Shown here: positions 10,985 to 22,900 of the stretch, one piece after another
Layout: every line of letters begins with the position of its first letter
Position numbering within the stretch: position 1 is the first letter of the stretch
From: Prillingera fragicola
Lineage: Eukaryota > Basidiomycota > Tremellomycetes > Trichosporonales > Trichosporonaceae
Direction: 5' to 3'
NCBI GenBank assembly: GCA_002335605.1
Contig: BEDY01000001.1
Span: forward strand, 2,170,001 to 2,234,000
Length of the DNA: 64,000 bases
Notes under the pieces: model-generated
Told to the model about the DNA's origin: nothing
The model's input: the letters and a program-made list of their open reading frames with translations, nothing else
The model's database searches: none
Program-made: the position numbers and the translations under genes

Positions 10985-12513
10985 GATGGGCAACGAAGTT
11001 GTACTTGCTTGCTCGTGTGAGGAGGGTAGGGGAGATCGTTGGTGGATAAACGTGCGTCACACGCACGAGGGCTGTCGCGCGAGCAGTTGGCCAAACGGGT
11101 TCGAATCAAGGCTGGGACTTTGGGTTTTGTCGTGCTGGAGCGTTGCGCTAAGCCTTGCTAGCACTAGAAGGTGTACAGGTAGGGGGTAGAATGACAATGG
11201 GGATGAGAGAATGAAAATACAGTGATAAAACAGGCAATGGACGTATGAGTCTTCCCGTAGAGATAACAGCTGTTTGAGTGGTGCCACCCTCGTGTCTGGT
11301 CGTGCTCCAAAGTTGCGTGGGTCCTGCAGGCGGGCTTTACCAAAGGAGTGCGCCACAGGGGAGGAGGAGAGATTCGTAACACATTCTCTGACAAGACGAC
11401 TGCAGCATGCTTGCAGAATGAGCCAAGACAATCACCTTGTGACTCGTGCGACCACACGCACGTTCTTGACCACACCCGACTTTTGGGTCGTACACACGGT
11501 GACGATCGTTGCGACCTAGCAGGCCACGTGGGAGAGGAACGCGGAAAGGCACCGAGGCGGAACAGCAGAGGGGCGCAAACTGTGGGGTGCCCTGCTCTGC
11601 GCCCTGGCCATGATTGTTCCTGGCGAGCAGAGCCGACCAGCCCACGTCGAGCAGCCGTATGTTACGTGGAGCTGTTCTGCACGCCTTGTGAAGCCCGCGT
11701 GCATTGCGCTATGCAAGAGCAGCATTCTACGGCGTACGGCTCTTGTGTCGGCTCCGAGCCCCCCATTGAAATAGCGCGGGAAGTAACGCATTGGGCACAC
11801 GAGCACGTAAACTGTTCAGGCGTTATAGTCACACGAGTCGTCGCAGTCGCTGCGCTAACTGCCCGGGCCAATGAAAAGCTCGTCATGAATGGAGCTCTAG
11901 ACGTCGTCTTTGCATCCTAAACGTGCTCCATGCTCCTGTGCCCGATTTCACCGTTGCCAAAAGACCATCGGGTCCCCCGGTGGTCTTGTTCGGCTCAAAG
12001 TGCCTGCATTCCTACGGCGATTGCCGCGCCGTGCGTGGGTCGTGTGTCTGCGACCGTCGATGCCGGCTGCTATGTATAGCGTCAACTTGCGCCACTGCAC
12101 GGCGGCCAGTGCCACTGGCATCCACTGCTGTGGCGGTACTGGTATCGCACACTTACACTGGCTGTACTGGCCGTTGCTATTGGCCACATGGGTAGTGTCG
12201 GCGCTACGGCGTCCAGTGCTGGAACAGTCTCCTTCACGATCGCACGAACGTCGTGTACGCTGCTCGTGTGACACTCAAGCACGTTCCGGTCGAGTGCCGA
12301 CTGCGGATTGACGGAACGGCTAGGATGCCGACTGCCGGAGCTGTCGTTGTCCCTGACTTGTCAATCCATGGTGGGCAGCGAGGATTACCATGCTGTTGCC
12401 CACCAACTGGCATCTCGGCGGCGCTGCACCACATGGACAGTAGCCTCACATGACGACTGCCCAGCATCTCGCAAGAGTTGCACAAGCATGGTCGATGGAA
12501 CAGACCATCACTC
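10985..12513. other. 1.5 kb spacer without a recognised gene
   Basis: Lies between two divergent genes, so it should contain both promoters. A CACGTG hexamer occurs near 11525. A plus-strand frame of 190 codons (11348-11920) is Cys/His-rich but matches nothing I know and overlaps equally open frames on the other strand. I read it as chance. Confidence 0.45.
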
Positions 12514-13993
12514 ATGAAACACTTACTAACCCTGACCTTTATCGCCCTGCTGGCGTTCACATCGGCCCTTCCAAGCGCTCGTGATAGCGACCTCGGCGAC
12601 CCAGCCAAAGGAGCAAAGTATCGCTCCCTCCCGACTCTGCGCGAGCAAGACGCACTCGAGCGCGCCTGGATAGCCAAGCGGCACGCCCATGTCCCCTCCG
12701 TGCTGAAGAAGCAGTGAGCCCCTCCTTCCTGGCCGCGGCTAACGTGCAGTGGCCACGATGCCTGGCTCCTCAGCATGCGCGAGTACGCCGAGGACACGGC
12801 CTTCCGCGCGCTAGTGAGCAGCACGACGACCTTTTCCGCACGCCGCCGCACGCTCTACCTCTTCCACACGAGTGACGCCGCGCCGAGCCCCCTCGCGATC
12901 GTGGACAACACGGACGACATGTGGGTGACGCTGAATGACACCCTGCACGCCGTCGACCCGCAGTCGATCGTCATCAACACCGACTCTGGCGTCGCGTTCG
13001 CTGACGGCCTGCACTCTGGCGAGGGCGCTGCGCTGCGCGCCCACCTTGACGGGAAATACCGTGACAGGCTGACGACATGCCGCGCCGTCGCTGTGGAAGT
13101 CATTGCCGCACGCGTAGGGGGCGAGGAGCAGCTGTACGAGTATCGCAGGATGATGGAGACGGTGTGGGCCATGGTCGCCGAGGGGTTTTCGTCCTCAGTC
13201 ATCACAGTCGGCAAGACTACCCCGACCGACCTCGAGTGGTGGTTTAGGGATACCATGCGCTGGCGTATTGGCGCTGGGACATGGTTCCCCCCCGCGGTGG
13301 ACATTACGCGTGCTGCGTCCGAGCCGAGCGTCAAGGACCATCCAGCGTTTAGGCCCGGCGACATGATCCACGTCGATATCGGCATCACGGCAATGGGAAT
13401 GAACACTGATACCCAGCACTTGGGCTACATTCTGCGACACAACGAGACACACCCTCCTACCGGCTTGGTCAAGGGGCTGCACAATGCCAACAAGCTGCAA
13501 GACTTTGTGCGCGCCGAGATGATCCCGGGCCGCACCGGCGATCAAGTCTTCTTCGCCACCAAGAAGCGCATGGAGGAAGCCCGCCTCGATGGCGATATCT
13601 ACTCCCACCCTATCGGCGACTATGGCCACAGCGCCGGCGCGATCATCGGCATGACAAACTTGCAGGGCGGTGCGTTTCTCGTTTCTGTAAAAGCTGACAG
13701 CAGCCGTGCCCGAGCTAGGCAGCAACAAGGTGCTCGAAAACTACTGGACCTCGGTCGAGCTCGCCGGTAGGACCTACGTCCCGGAATGGGGCCAGGTTGT
13801 CCGCGTAAGTACCCCAACGTATCTGCGCTGACGACAGTTTGAACTCGAAGAAGACGTGTACTGGAACGGCAGCACGAAGACCTTTGAGTGGGTTTACGGG
13901 CAGCAGACAGCCTTCCACCTCGTCAAGCCCAAGCACACGTCCCTGGGGTGGCTCGCCGCGCGCCTCAGCTGGGCTGCTGTGCCGTGGTTGTGA
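12514..13993 (+). CDS. Secreted M24 (creatinase/aminopeptidase P-fold) metallopeptidase-like protein
   Basis: Four exons (12514-12713, 12750-13669, 13704-13804, 13838-13993) give 458 residues. The first ~18 residues (MKHLLTLTFIALLAFTSA) form a clear signal peptide, so the protein is secreted or vacuolar. The C-terminal pita-bread domain shows metal-ligand motifs of family M24: HVDIGITAMGMNTDTQH (two aspartates), IGDYGHSAG (histidine), and glutamates around EWGQVVRFELEED. Such enzymes cleave X-Pro bonds or act as prolidases. The N-terminal part matches the creatinase-type lead domain only in length. Stop TGA is at 13991-13993. Substrate cannot be told from sequence, and catalytic competence depends on the second glutamate, which I place only roughly. 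Confidence 0.85.
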
Positions 13994-14067
13994 TTGGCAT
14001 TTGTACAGTATACATAACATTATATTGGCTATTGGGACTGTCATTGATATCCCTGGCTTTCCTGCAG

Positions 14068-16075
14068 TCACTGCTGCTGCAGTTGTTGCTGCTGCTCCTG
14101 CTGCTGCTGCAGCTGTTGATACTGCTGATGATGATACTGTTGTAGCTGTGCAGCCTGACCCTCCCAGCCTAGGCGCTCTGGTTCCTGTGGGAGCTGGCGC
14201 TGATGCTCCGCGTACATGGCCTGGGCATTTGCCGGCAGAGGCGCCTGCGCTTGCTGGGCAATAGCCAAACGTGCCATTGCGTCTGCTCGCGACTGCTCGC
14301 CGTGATTCGTGACCGATGCTTGCGGGGCCGATGGGGACGACGTTCCCTGCCGAGCCTGCACCCACTTGGCCACCATGCTCGGGTTCTGAATATCGATATG
14401 CTGCGGCGGGTAGTCGAGAATGCGTTGAGGTTGGTTGGGTGGCGGCACCAAGGCGCGCATCTGGGGCGAGTCCGCAGGCGAGCCGTTTCTGAATGCAGTA
14501 TTTGAGAGCATGGGACGCACGCCGGCGCCGTTTGCGATCGTAGCACTCGACTGGGCGGTGCGTCCAGCCTGGCCAGAGGCCATTCTGGTAATCTCCTCGC
14601 GAGTGAGGTCGCTTATGTGGCCCTGGAGATCCAGGATAATTGCCTGCTTCAACCCCGCCTGGTGCTCGGCCCAGACCTGGACAACGGTCTCCGGAACGGC
14701 CCGTTGCACCTGTTGCAGGACCTTTGCGTCGATTTTCTCTTGTTGCGCGTTGCAGATTTGCGTCACGGTGCTTGCCACAGCAGCCTTTATGGTCGACTCG
14801 GGGACCTGGTGTTGCTGGTTGGCCTTGAGCGCGGCGATTTCGGCCGCCATGCGGTGCATCTCAGCGCGCATTTCCGCAATGATCGCGTTGGTGTCTGAGC
14901 CGTTGGCGGGCGGCGTGGGCGGGGGTGTTGGTGCAGGCGCGGCTGCGGGAACGGTGGGGGCGGGGGCAGGGGAGGGTAGTGCCTGTGGCACCTTGCTATC
15001 AGGTGGATCACTAGCGGTTGCCGCAGCAGATGGCCGTCCGTCCACGTCCTTCAGCGCACGCCTGGCGATAATGTGCTGGGCATTCTTGGCCAGAATCCCC
15101 TCCCACCGGTCGACTTTTTCGTACACATCGGATTGCAGGATGGACATGTCGTTGTCGAAATCGTCGCAGCGACCGAGAACGTCATCCATCTTGCGCTCGG
15201 CGGCTTCGAGGCGATCAAGGACCGAGGTCAAGAGGGCGCGGACGCGGTCGCTCTTGCTTTCAGGCTCCGTCTTTTTGGGCTCGGCCATTTCGACATCAGT
15301 CGTTGGCGCAGGCTGTGGCTGTGCACTAGGCGGCGACGGCGAACGCTCTCGAATAGGCGGGGGAGCAGGTGCATGCCGCCGCGGGGAGGGTGACCGCCGC
15401 CTTTGATCCAACGCCCGGTGCTCCAACGCCGCGAGCCGATCCCGAAGCTGCTCAATCTCGCCGTGCGACACATTACCGTGAGGGCTGCTGCCTGTCGCAC
15501 GACGCAGTAGGTCGACAAACGTTTCCTGCAGGCGGGAGGTCTCAGCATGCAGGTCGCGCTCGGCCTTGTCGACGGCAGCGCGTGCCGCTGCTATGACGGA
15601 TGCTTCAGCCTGAAAGCCGGAGAGTCGCTCCAGGGAACGGTTTGCTAGTGCACGCTCGGCCGTGCTCTTGAGGACCAGTTGGAGGGAGCTGCCCGTCAGC
15701 TATTTACAGCCCTAAGACCTACTCTGTGAAGGATTCTAGGCGATCGTGCACATGCGCCCCAGGCGGTCGTACCTCTCCAGGCTCATCTGGAGAACGACGC
15801 CGAATCCGATGGTCACGCCAGCCGCGGTCGCGTTCGCGCTCGTGAAACGACCCTCGACGCCGAGGAGGTGACCTCGACCTCGCACGAAAGTTGCGCGCGT
15901 CTCGAGGGTCGTCACGGGGAGGAGGCGATCGCATGCGCGGTAAAGGAGTGAGGGAACCATGGGACGAGGAAGAATGGGCTGGAGATCCAAGCGTTCGTGA
16001 TGGCCCTGCGCGCGGATAGCCTCGGTCGTAACGTGAATCTGGTGGGCCCCAGCCTGACCCTCGTCGAGTGTCCAT
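14068..16075 (-). CDS. Gln/Pro-rich coiled-coil protein, unknown function
   Basis: Two exons joined by a 34 nt intron (15689-15722) give 657 residues; the join keeps phase. The N-terminal ~120 residues are Arg/Ser/Pro-rich with several SRSPPRR-type repeats like those of RNA-processing factors. Heptad-rich stretches follow (GEIEQLRDRLAALEHR, SVLDRLEAAERKMDD, IIAEMRAEMHRMAAEIAALK), broken by a Pro/Ala-rich linker. The C-terminus is Gln-rich. ATG is at 16073-16075. I do not recognise the family. Nuclear location is only suggested by the RS-like arm. Confidence 0.75.
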
Positions 16076-16737
16076 TATGGGGTGTAGAGTGCGTCAAGGA
16101 GCGTTAGGTGGCGAAACGCGACGACAACATCCAAGGTGCAGAGTCACGTGATGGCAACATTGTCGGTCACGTGATGTCGAACAGCTTGTGCGATGTCGAT
16201 CTCAGTTCGAGGAGGCTCTGTGGAACTGTTCACACTCGATGGGCTTGGAAGGAATGCCTGCATGCAATGTAGGCCGGTGTTGAGGGTTTGAAGTAATGGA
16301 GACAGGGAGTGGAACTCGACCCACCCGCGACAATTAAATCAGCAGCCACAACCGAAATAATTAAATGAATTATTATTATTCCTGAGAGTCTCTTTCTGCG
16401 ACCGCACCAAGGCTTTCACTCCCTATCTCTTTCTGACCTTTGGCGGAGAAAGGCAAGATAACGTGAGATACTGGTACATTCCAGCTGTAGAGGGCCTTGA
16501 TATCCAACAGGAAAGCATGTCTCCTAAGATCCCCCCTCTGGACAATTCATTTTGGAACTGCGGGATCTCCCGGTTTCAGTCTTCATATTGAGACCATGGG
16601 TAGATAAAGCTATAGACATCTTAACAGAAAGATGCAGGACACAGAACACCCACCGGCAAGTGGGAAAAGGAACGGTACGAATGCGACTAAAACTCAAATC
16701 CCTCAAGTTCCTGCTGCCATTTCTGAAACTCCTCAGA
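16076..16737. other. Upstream region of the coiled-coil gene
   Basis: About 660 bases from the coiled-coil gene ATG to tRNA-Arg. It holds two palindromic TCACGTGA boxes close to the ATG (listed separately) and an AT-rich patch at 16330-16385. I saw no open gene. Confidence 0.5.
16144..16174. promoter_or_regulatory. Pair of TCACGTGA boxes
   Basis: Two identical palindromic octamers at 16144-16151 and 16167-16174, 23 bases apart and 70-100 bases before the ATG of the minus-strand coiled-coil gene. The extended match GTCACGTGATG is shared by both. This is the expected shape of a double bHLH site. Which factor binds is unknown. Confidence 0.5.
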
Positions 16738-16824
16738 GTTCCTGTGGCGCAGAGGTAGCGTGCCGCTTTCCGATTGAGGATACTCTGCCAGCGGTGGTCG
16801 CGGGTTCGATCCCCGCCGGGAATT
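16738..16824 (+). tRNA. tRNA-Arg (CCG) with a 15 nt intron
   Basis: Folds as a tRNA. The acceptor stem GTTCCTG pairs with CGGGAAT (two wobble pairs), the D stem GCGC with GCGT, the anticodon stem CCGCT with AGCGG, and the T stem GCGGG with CCCGC around TTCGATC. The anticodon CCG lies at 16770-16772. An intron at 16774-16788 sits one base after the anticodon, the canonical place. A and B boxes are both good, and a T run at 16826-16831 is the Pol III terminator. Confidence 0.9.
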
Positions 16825-16825
16825 G

Positions 16826-16831
16826 TTTTTT
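16826..16831 (+). terminator. Pol III terminator of tRNA-Arg
   Basis: Run of six T two bases after the discriminator base. Confidence 0.75.
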
Positions 16832-17420
16832 GAAGTCTGCAACGAGTGACATGGACCAGCGTTTCTCTTGGAAGGAAGACGACGACGAGGAGAAATGTAG
16901 ATGCCACAATGTGAACACACATATTTGGTTCCGTTTAATATTTGCTTCCGCTGCCCGGACATGCATTTGGTCCCGCTATTTGGTGGCCTACCAAATGCTA
17001 ATCCCCCACCCAGGACCATGTTTTTCGAACTTGTCCAAGGAGCAAACGTTGGACAAGTCAGCACTGGATAGCACCATGCCGTACATGATGTAGGCGTCCA
17101 CAAGCCGCATTTTATTGTAGAGGAGGGGCCGGCGAGACCGATGATGAGCATAGTATCAGTGTGCATACTTTAAAAGCCGAATGGGGTGCAGGCAATGACG
17201 CAGACCGAGAAGACACTCGCCACTGACCCAAGAACCGTACGGCCTCATGGGCTCTCTCTCCTTGCACATCTGGGCATGCTGACTCTGCTTCTCTGCACCG
17301 GCCACCGGCTCGTCCCATCTACCGACCCCGCTCCGCATTGCTCGGGCCGCCCAGTCATACCCAACGTGAGTGTCGGCCCCCGCTCACGCCGCCTCCACTC
17401 AGCCGACTTTGCCCTTAATT
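16832..17420. other. Spacer between tRNA-Arg and the lipid kinase gene
   Basis: About 590 bases that should include the promoter of the downstream gene. I see no further gene. A possible snoRNA C/D pair at 17141-17226 was considered and rejected. Confidence 0.5.
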
Positions 17421-18586
17421 ATGCCCCCGAACCACGTTAACATTTACACCATCACCATGACCACCATCTTTGCGCACCCTCGCGCAGCCTCTCCTCCAGT
17501 CCGCGCCCGTGTCTCATCCTCTCCTCTACGCGACATGCGCAAGTCTCCTCCACCCGGTGTCGCCACCTTGCCGACGATTAAAGCGCACGAAGAGCTGCAG
17601 GCGCCCCCGAGCTCAATCCCTCTCGCAAACGGCGTGCCGCGTCGACGCCGTCGCAGTTCGTCGATCAAGCAAAAGCCGCCTCCCGGCGTCGTCCCGGTCA
17701 AGGTGGTGGATTGGGAGATTCCGCGCAAGGCGTTCCACAGTTCTATTGGTGAGTGCGGCGGACGCGGCGTGGTGTAGTGCGGTGCGGCACGCGATGCAAC
17801 TCCGCATGCGATGATACGATGTGTGTGATGGCTTCTCGTCATTGCTTCGGCGATCCTATGAGGCACACACGGTTGATAAACATGGCGTCTGCGTGCCTGC
17901 ATAACCTGTCACTTTATAACCCGCACGCGACTCCCCAGCCGGTCTCTCGCTAACGCTCTTCCGCAGGTCTGGTAACACTTCTCCTCCACTACTACGACCC
18001 ACCCACGCTCCGCCCCCTCATTACCTACCTCTCCATCGCGCTCTGCGGCATCACAACAGTGGATCTCATTCGTCTGCGCTTCCCCGCGTTCGCAGAACTA
18101 TGGGAATCCGTTGTGGGCTTCCTCATGCGCGAAGAGGAGCGTGGCAAGATTAACGGTGTCGTGTGGTACCTCGTCGGCGTCATCTTCGTCCTCTCTGCGT
18201 ACCCGCGCGACATTGCCGTGGCGTCGATCCTCATTCTCGCGTGGGCCGACACGACCGCGTCGACGCTGGGCCGTCTCTGGGGCCGTTACACGCCGCCTCT
18301 GCCATCCCACTTCCTCGGCCTCCCCTTTGCTCCACGCAAGTCGTTGGCAGGATTCCTCGCCGCAACCGTCACGGGCATGATGATTACCATCTGCTGGTGG
18401 CACAACAGCACAGACTGGGCCATCTTTGGCAGCCCCGCTGGACTCGCTCTCTCTGCCGTGGTCATTGGCACTGGTGGCGCAGTCGTCGAGGCACTCGACC
18501 TCGGTGTCGACGACAACCTGACGCTGCCGATTCTCAGCGGCGCCGTCATCTGGGCCTGGCTCGCCGCCACCAACCTTGTCTTTTAA
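17421..18586 (+). CDS. Dgk1-like CTP-dependent diacylglycerol kinase (integral membrane)
   Basis: Two exons (17421-17748 and 17967-18586) give 315 residues; ATG 17457, with a CACC context, would give 303. The basic N-terminal arm is disordered. The conserved part starts with WEIPRKAFHSSIG, the hallmark of the Dgk1 / dolichol kinase / phosphatidate cytidylyltransferase-like group. Several membrane segments follow (LITYLSIALCGIT, GVVWYLVGVIFVLS, LSAVVIGTGGAVVEAL), with ILAWADTTASTLGRLWG as the polar catalytic stretch. Dgk1 makes phosphatidate from diacylglycerol and CTP at the ER and nuclear envelope. The 218 nt intron is longer than most here. A bona fide cytidylyltransferase role cannot be excluded. 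Confidence 0.85.
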
Positions 18587-19082
18587 TATCAAGTAGATAG
18601 ATACCCGCGGCATTCGCACTGTTCAACCATTACGCGTACGTTACATCATGTTTTATGAATAGAGTCACCAAGCACTCCACAAGCACTCCACAATCAGGCA
18701 CACTGCTGCACATTGCCTTTCCCTCTCGGCCTCTCGAGTCTTCTCTTTCTCATCGCAGCAAGAGTTTTCTTCGGTGTGCACTGGCCGCGTCGTGTGCAAG
18801 CGCGCATGCAGGTTATGGTGGCGTCGTGGCGTCACGTTTTCGCGCGGCTGTGTTTTTTGATGGCGTACGCCTAAGGGCTCGTCGGGATATTGTGTCGCGT
18901 GACTGCTCCTCGACGTTTGCCCGAGGAGAATTGCGCTGCCGAATCAAGCTGGCTACAGCTTCGGCCAGAGACGAGCATGCGTACCACGGATGGCTACTGG
19001 ATCAAGCAAGCCACAACCAAAACACATGGCCGAAATTGAGGCTATAGTCTCGCTCAGACCCTTCATAATATCTAAAAATCGC
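18587..19082. other. Spacer between lipid kinase gene and tRNA-Gly
   Basis: About 500 bases containing the 3' end of the lipid kinase transcript. I see no gene or clear motif. Confidence 0.5.
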
Positions 19083-19153
19083 ACACCGTTGGTGAAACGG
19101 TATCATGCGTCGTTGCCATCGACGCGGCAAGGGTTCGACTCCCTTACGGTGTA
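19083..19153 (+). tRNA. tRNA-Gly (GCC)
   Basis: Folds as an intronless tRNA. The acceptor stem ACACCGT pairs with ACGGTGT, the D stem GTGA with TCAT, the anticodon stem CGTCG with CGACG around TTGCCAT, and the T stem AAGGG with CCCTT around TTCGACT. The anticodon is GCC and the discriminator base is A. A T-rich stretch (TTCTTTTT) starting at 19154 serves as Pol III terminator. Confidence 0.93.
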
Positions 19154-19706
19154 TTCTTTTTGGGGTTTTCGGACCCATCTTTTTCCAAGAGCATCCTCGA
19201 GGCTTCGAGGTCTGTCCAATGGGTCACGATCGCAGTCGCAGCTTGAGACGAGTCTGTCGGGTTTCGACACAGAGTAGGACGTCCGGTGCTGCCGACGGGG
19301 GCATGAGGCTACTGGTGGGAGTGGCGCCGACCATGTCCAATGATGGCCAGCCAGGCCAGTGGATGGTCCCGTATGAACACTGTACGTATGTGGATGCGAA
19401 TGAAGAGGGTGGGAAAGACAAAGCATCATCGAGAGGGATATATGCCTGCAGCCGGCAGTGACACCGCAAAAATGTTGGACGCAACGGGAAATGCCACCAA
19501 CAGCCTCGGTGAGACATGACCGGCTCGGCGAGTGTGGCAAAGTGAACGCATGTGGTCAGTTAACGCGCAACCTCGTAGCTAGCACCTCACCTCACAACCT
19601 CGGCAAGGGCGAGCAAGATAACTGTGGAACTCTTTCGGATGCCTAGCACTAGTTACAATGATGTCCTATCTGGGAGGCAGTGTTGGGCACTCTTGCCTCC
19701 TGGAAG
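19154..19706. other. Spacer after tRNA-Gly
   Basis: About 550 bases with only short chance frames on both strands and no recognised element besides the tRNA terminator at its start. Confidence 0.45.
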
Positions 19707-19883
19707 CTAGACCACTGAGTAGCAGTTGTCGATTTCGGTGCCGAGTGGGCCGTGGTCGCGCAGGTCGCTCAAGGCGTTCTGCATGCGCATGTCCTGAGGG
19801 GTAACGTGTTGAAGGCGTATGGGGTGCGGCGAGGGGGCATGAACTTGACCTTGAGGACGGGGCAGATGCAACTCCTCCACCCG
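19707..19883 (-). CDS. Orphan protein-like C-terminal frame
   Basis: Minus-strand frame between a TAG at 19884-19886 and a TAG at 19707-19709. It reads like a real soluble C-terminus: VEELHLPRPQGQ, then RLQHVTPQDMRMQNALSDL, then GTEIDNCYSVV. It lacks an ATG near its start. The first TAG lies in TGTGTAG, which could be an AG splice acceptor. It sits just downstream of the large coiled-coil gene on the same strand, so it may be an alternative last exon or a remnant. No good donor was found. Confidence 0.25.
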   Translation of the reverse strand, partial: RVEELHLPRPQGQVHAPSPHPIRLQHVTPQDMRMQNALSDLRDHGPLGTEIDNCYSVV

Positions 19884-19921
19884 CTACACACACACCGTGA
19901 CAAGCGTTCTAGCATCTAGCT

Positions 19922-22900
19922 CTATTCAACATCGTCATCAGCAGCCTCCTTGGCCTCCTTGACCCCCTTGGCCGCCTTGCCCTCGTCCTTGCCCTCTGCC
20001 TCCACTGGGCTCCCCTCACTAACACTCTTCCCCCGCGGGCGGTACAAACCACCAGCAAAGTCGGACACCTTGCGCCCCCCACCTGCCACACCACTCGCAG
20101 CACCCGTGACGCCCATGGTAAACGACCTGCCCATGCTGCTAAACAGGCTCACGCGGGTAGGCGGTTTGACGTCGTCGTCGCTGTCGCTTTCAGGTCCGAG
20201 TGCCGCGACAGCTGACAGGCCCAGACTAGGAGCTGGACGGGTTGGCGTCACGGTTCGCAGCGGCAGAGTGGCCCAGACGCTCTTCCTCTTGCCGCCCTTG
20301 ACGGGCGGCTCCTCCTGGTACGTCACCTCCATGCCCTCTTGCTCGTGCAAGGTAATCTTGATCACGGCGAGGTCGTTTTCAATGTCGTTGACGCGAGCCG
20401 AGAGACGCTCAAACGGCGTGTCCTCGCCTGACCGCGCGGCAGCGTATGCAGTGGCGTCGCGGAGAACGCTCGGCGCCTGCACTACGCCGCTGGCACCGAC
20501 ACCCAGAAGCTCGGCAAAGCCGTGGAACACGCGGTCCTCGTCGGCGACAGCAATTTCCGTGTCGACGCGCGCATCCTCGATGACCTCGTGCAGCGAGTCG
20601 AGCAGGGCGACCAGATCGTCGTGAGCCGTACGCGATGAGCGCACCAGCGCGCGCAGACCAGTGCGCTTGTTGGGGTTCAGCGCCGAGGGTTGTCCAGGCT
20701 CGGGAATCGACGTGCGCAGATTGGCGAGCGAGACCGACTGGTCGTGGAGCGACTTTTGCAGTGGCTCGTAGCGTTCGCCGAGGGGGTCAAAGATGGCGGA
20801 GAGCTCGGCTAGCGCGGGTGACTTGGCAGGAGAGTTCTCGTCAGAGGCAGCTTGAGATGCAGTGTCGTTCTCCTGGGGCTTGTCGGCAGTCGCGTTGTCC
20901 TTGCCCTCCTTGTCCTCCTTGCCTGCATCCTTGGCAGCCTTGCCCTTCTTGCCCTTCTTTCCCTTGCCCTGCTTGCCAGCCTTGTCGTCGGGTTTGTCGT
21001 CGGCCTTGTCGGCAGGTTTGTCCGCCGTGCCGTCCGTTTCGTCGGCGTTGGCAGACTGTTCAGCCTCGGTCTTATCCGCAGCCTTGTCATCCTCGTCGTC
21101 CTTGGACTTGTTCTCAGCCTTGTCGTCGTCGTCCATGTCAAAGACCAGACCACCCGACCCCGTCCCCGCAGGCACACCTGCCTCGGCCTCATCCGCAAGC
21201 CAAGCCACGCGCTGGCGCTCGAGCTCCATCCTCCGCTCAGTCTCAATCTGCAGGTCGTTGACGAGGTGCTGCACAAGCTCCTCTGCCAGGAAAATCCTAG
21301 CAAGACTCTCCTCCTCGACCTTGTCAACCGGCTCGGGCGAGGGTGCCTCGCTCTTCCGCCGGCTAAACACTCGCGGGCGCCAGCTCTTCTTGACCTCTTG
21401 TACTTTTTCTGTCGGCGCAAGAATCTCGACAGCCTCGTCGACGAGCGCCGCGGCGGCGGCGGTATCCAGACCTTCCCTGGTGCGGCGGACTCGGTCCAGC
21501 CACGATTCGGCACGCCTCGCGCGAGCTTCGTCCGCCGCAATGAGCTGCAGCCTCAGAGCCACCTCGCGACGGCGTCCCGCGCTCTCGCGGCCGAGCTCAA
21601 TGGCCATTTCCTCGGCGGCTGCACGCAGGCGCGTACTCCTGTCCATCTCCCCGCGCAAACGCTGCTTTGCCGCAGACGTCTCGGCGCGCAACGACGCCTG
21701 CGTCGACGCGCTACGCTCGCGCAGCTGGCCAAGGTGCATGTGCACGGTCTGATGCGCCTTTTGCGAAAAGGTCATGTACCGCTCGACGACCTTGGCTGCA
21801 CTTGCGTCGTCGCGCAGGACACGGTCGCGCTCCGACTGGGCCTCGACGCGGACGGCAGTCTCCGACTCGAGCTGCTCCTTCAACACACCCATCGCGTGCT
21901 CCATCTCGTCGGCGTGAATTTGCAGGCTGTTGATCTGCTTGTCCTTGGCGGCTACGGTCGCGCTAAAGTCTTGGAAGAGGCGGTGGACGCCGCGCTGGCC
22001 AATGAGGAGGTTGGAGATGGCGTCAGAGGAGCGGGAAATGCTGTCAGTGGACGAGGTGGACTCTGTAGCAATAGGAAGCTTGGACGCGGGGGCGGCGGCG
22101 ATCGGGGTAGCAACGTCGTCGGCCTCAATGTCCTTGGCGGCCATCTTTGTGTCGTCCGCCTCAATGTCCTTGGTGGCCGGCTTTGCGTCGTCCGCCTTGA
22201 TCTCCTCCTTGGCGTCGCCTGCCTCTGACTCGGCGTCGCTGTCGCCCATAATATCAATCTCGACGTGGTGGTCCTCCTTGGGCTTGTCGACAGAGTAACC
22301 CTCGGGCTCGTCCTTGACGTCCTTCGTGTCCTCCTCCTTCTTGTCCTCCGCAGCCGCCTTGTCGTCCTTGGCCTCCTTGTCCTTTGCCGGCACGGGCGGC
22401 GCCGATCCAAGCACAGGCTGCACCTGAAGAATGTTGTCCGAGATCCGACGCGGAATTGGCGGAGGCACAGCCTTAGGGTCGAGCCGGGACACGAGCGCGG
22501 CATACTCTGCCAGCGCGAGGTCGCTGCATGTCAGCCCCCGTCGCGCAGCAGCACGTACCAAAGCCTTTTCTGCTCTTCAATACGCTTCCTCTCGCCCCTC
22601 TCCCACTCAATCTCCTCCTCCCTGTCGTCCTCGACCCTACGCAACTCATTCAGCTGCGCCCGCTCGTGTTCGCGCTCCTTTTGGCTGCGCTGCAGCTCCT
22701 GCCGGGCAGCAGCGAGTTCAAGCGAGCTAGCAGCGAGCTGCTGCTCTGTAAAGTCGAGTTTCGCAGAGAGACGGCGGTGCGCAAGCGACAGCTCGGCGAG
22801 CTGGCTCGACGGCTGCGCAGCGACGGGCGGGTCGGGCGTGCCGCTTTGCTCGTCAGTACATTGCAGATCACGAACTCGCAGCACTCACCGCAGCGTGTCG

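Noticed and set aside
11090..11115. tRNA B-box look-alike GGTTCGAATC
   Set aside because: The five bases on each side do not pair as a T stem in either orientation, and no A box or acceptor stem fits upstream.
11348..11920. 190-codon plus-strand frame before the M24 gene
   Set aside because: Cys/His content looks interesting but no spacing repeats, no homology is recalled, and both strands are open here.
17141..17226. Possible second C/D snoRNA (ATGATGA at 17141, CTGA at 17223)
   Set aside because: Spacing fits, but there is no terminal stem, no C'/D' pair, and the base run before the D box shows only about 8 matches to rRNA I can recall.
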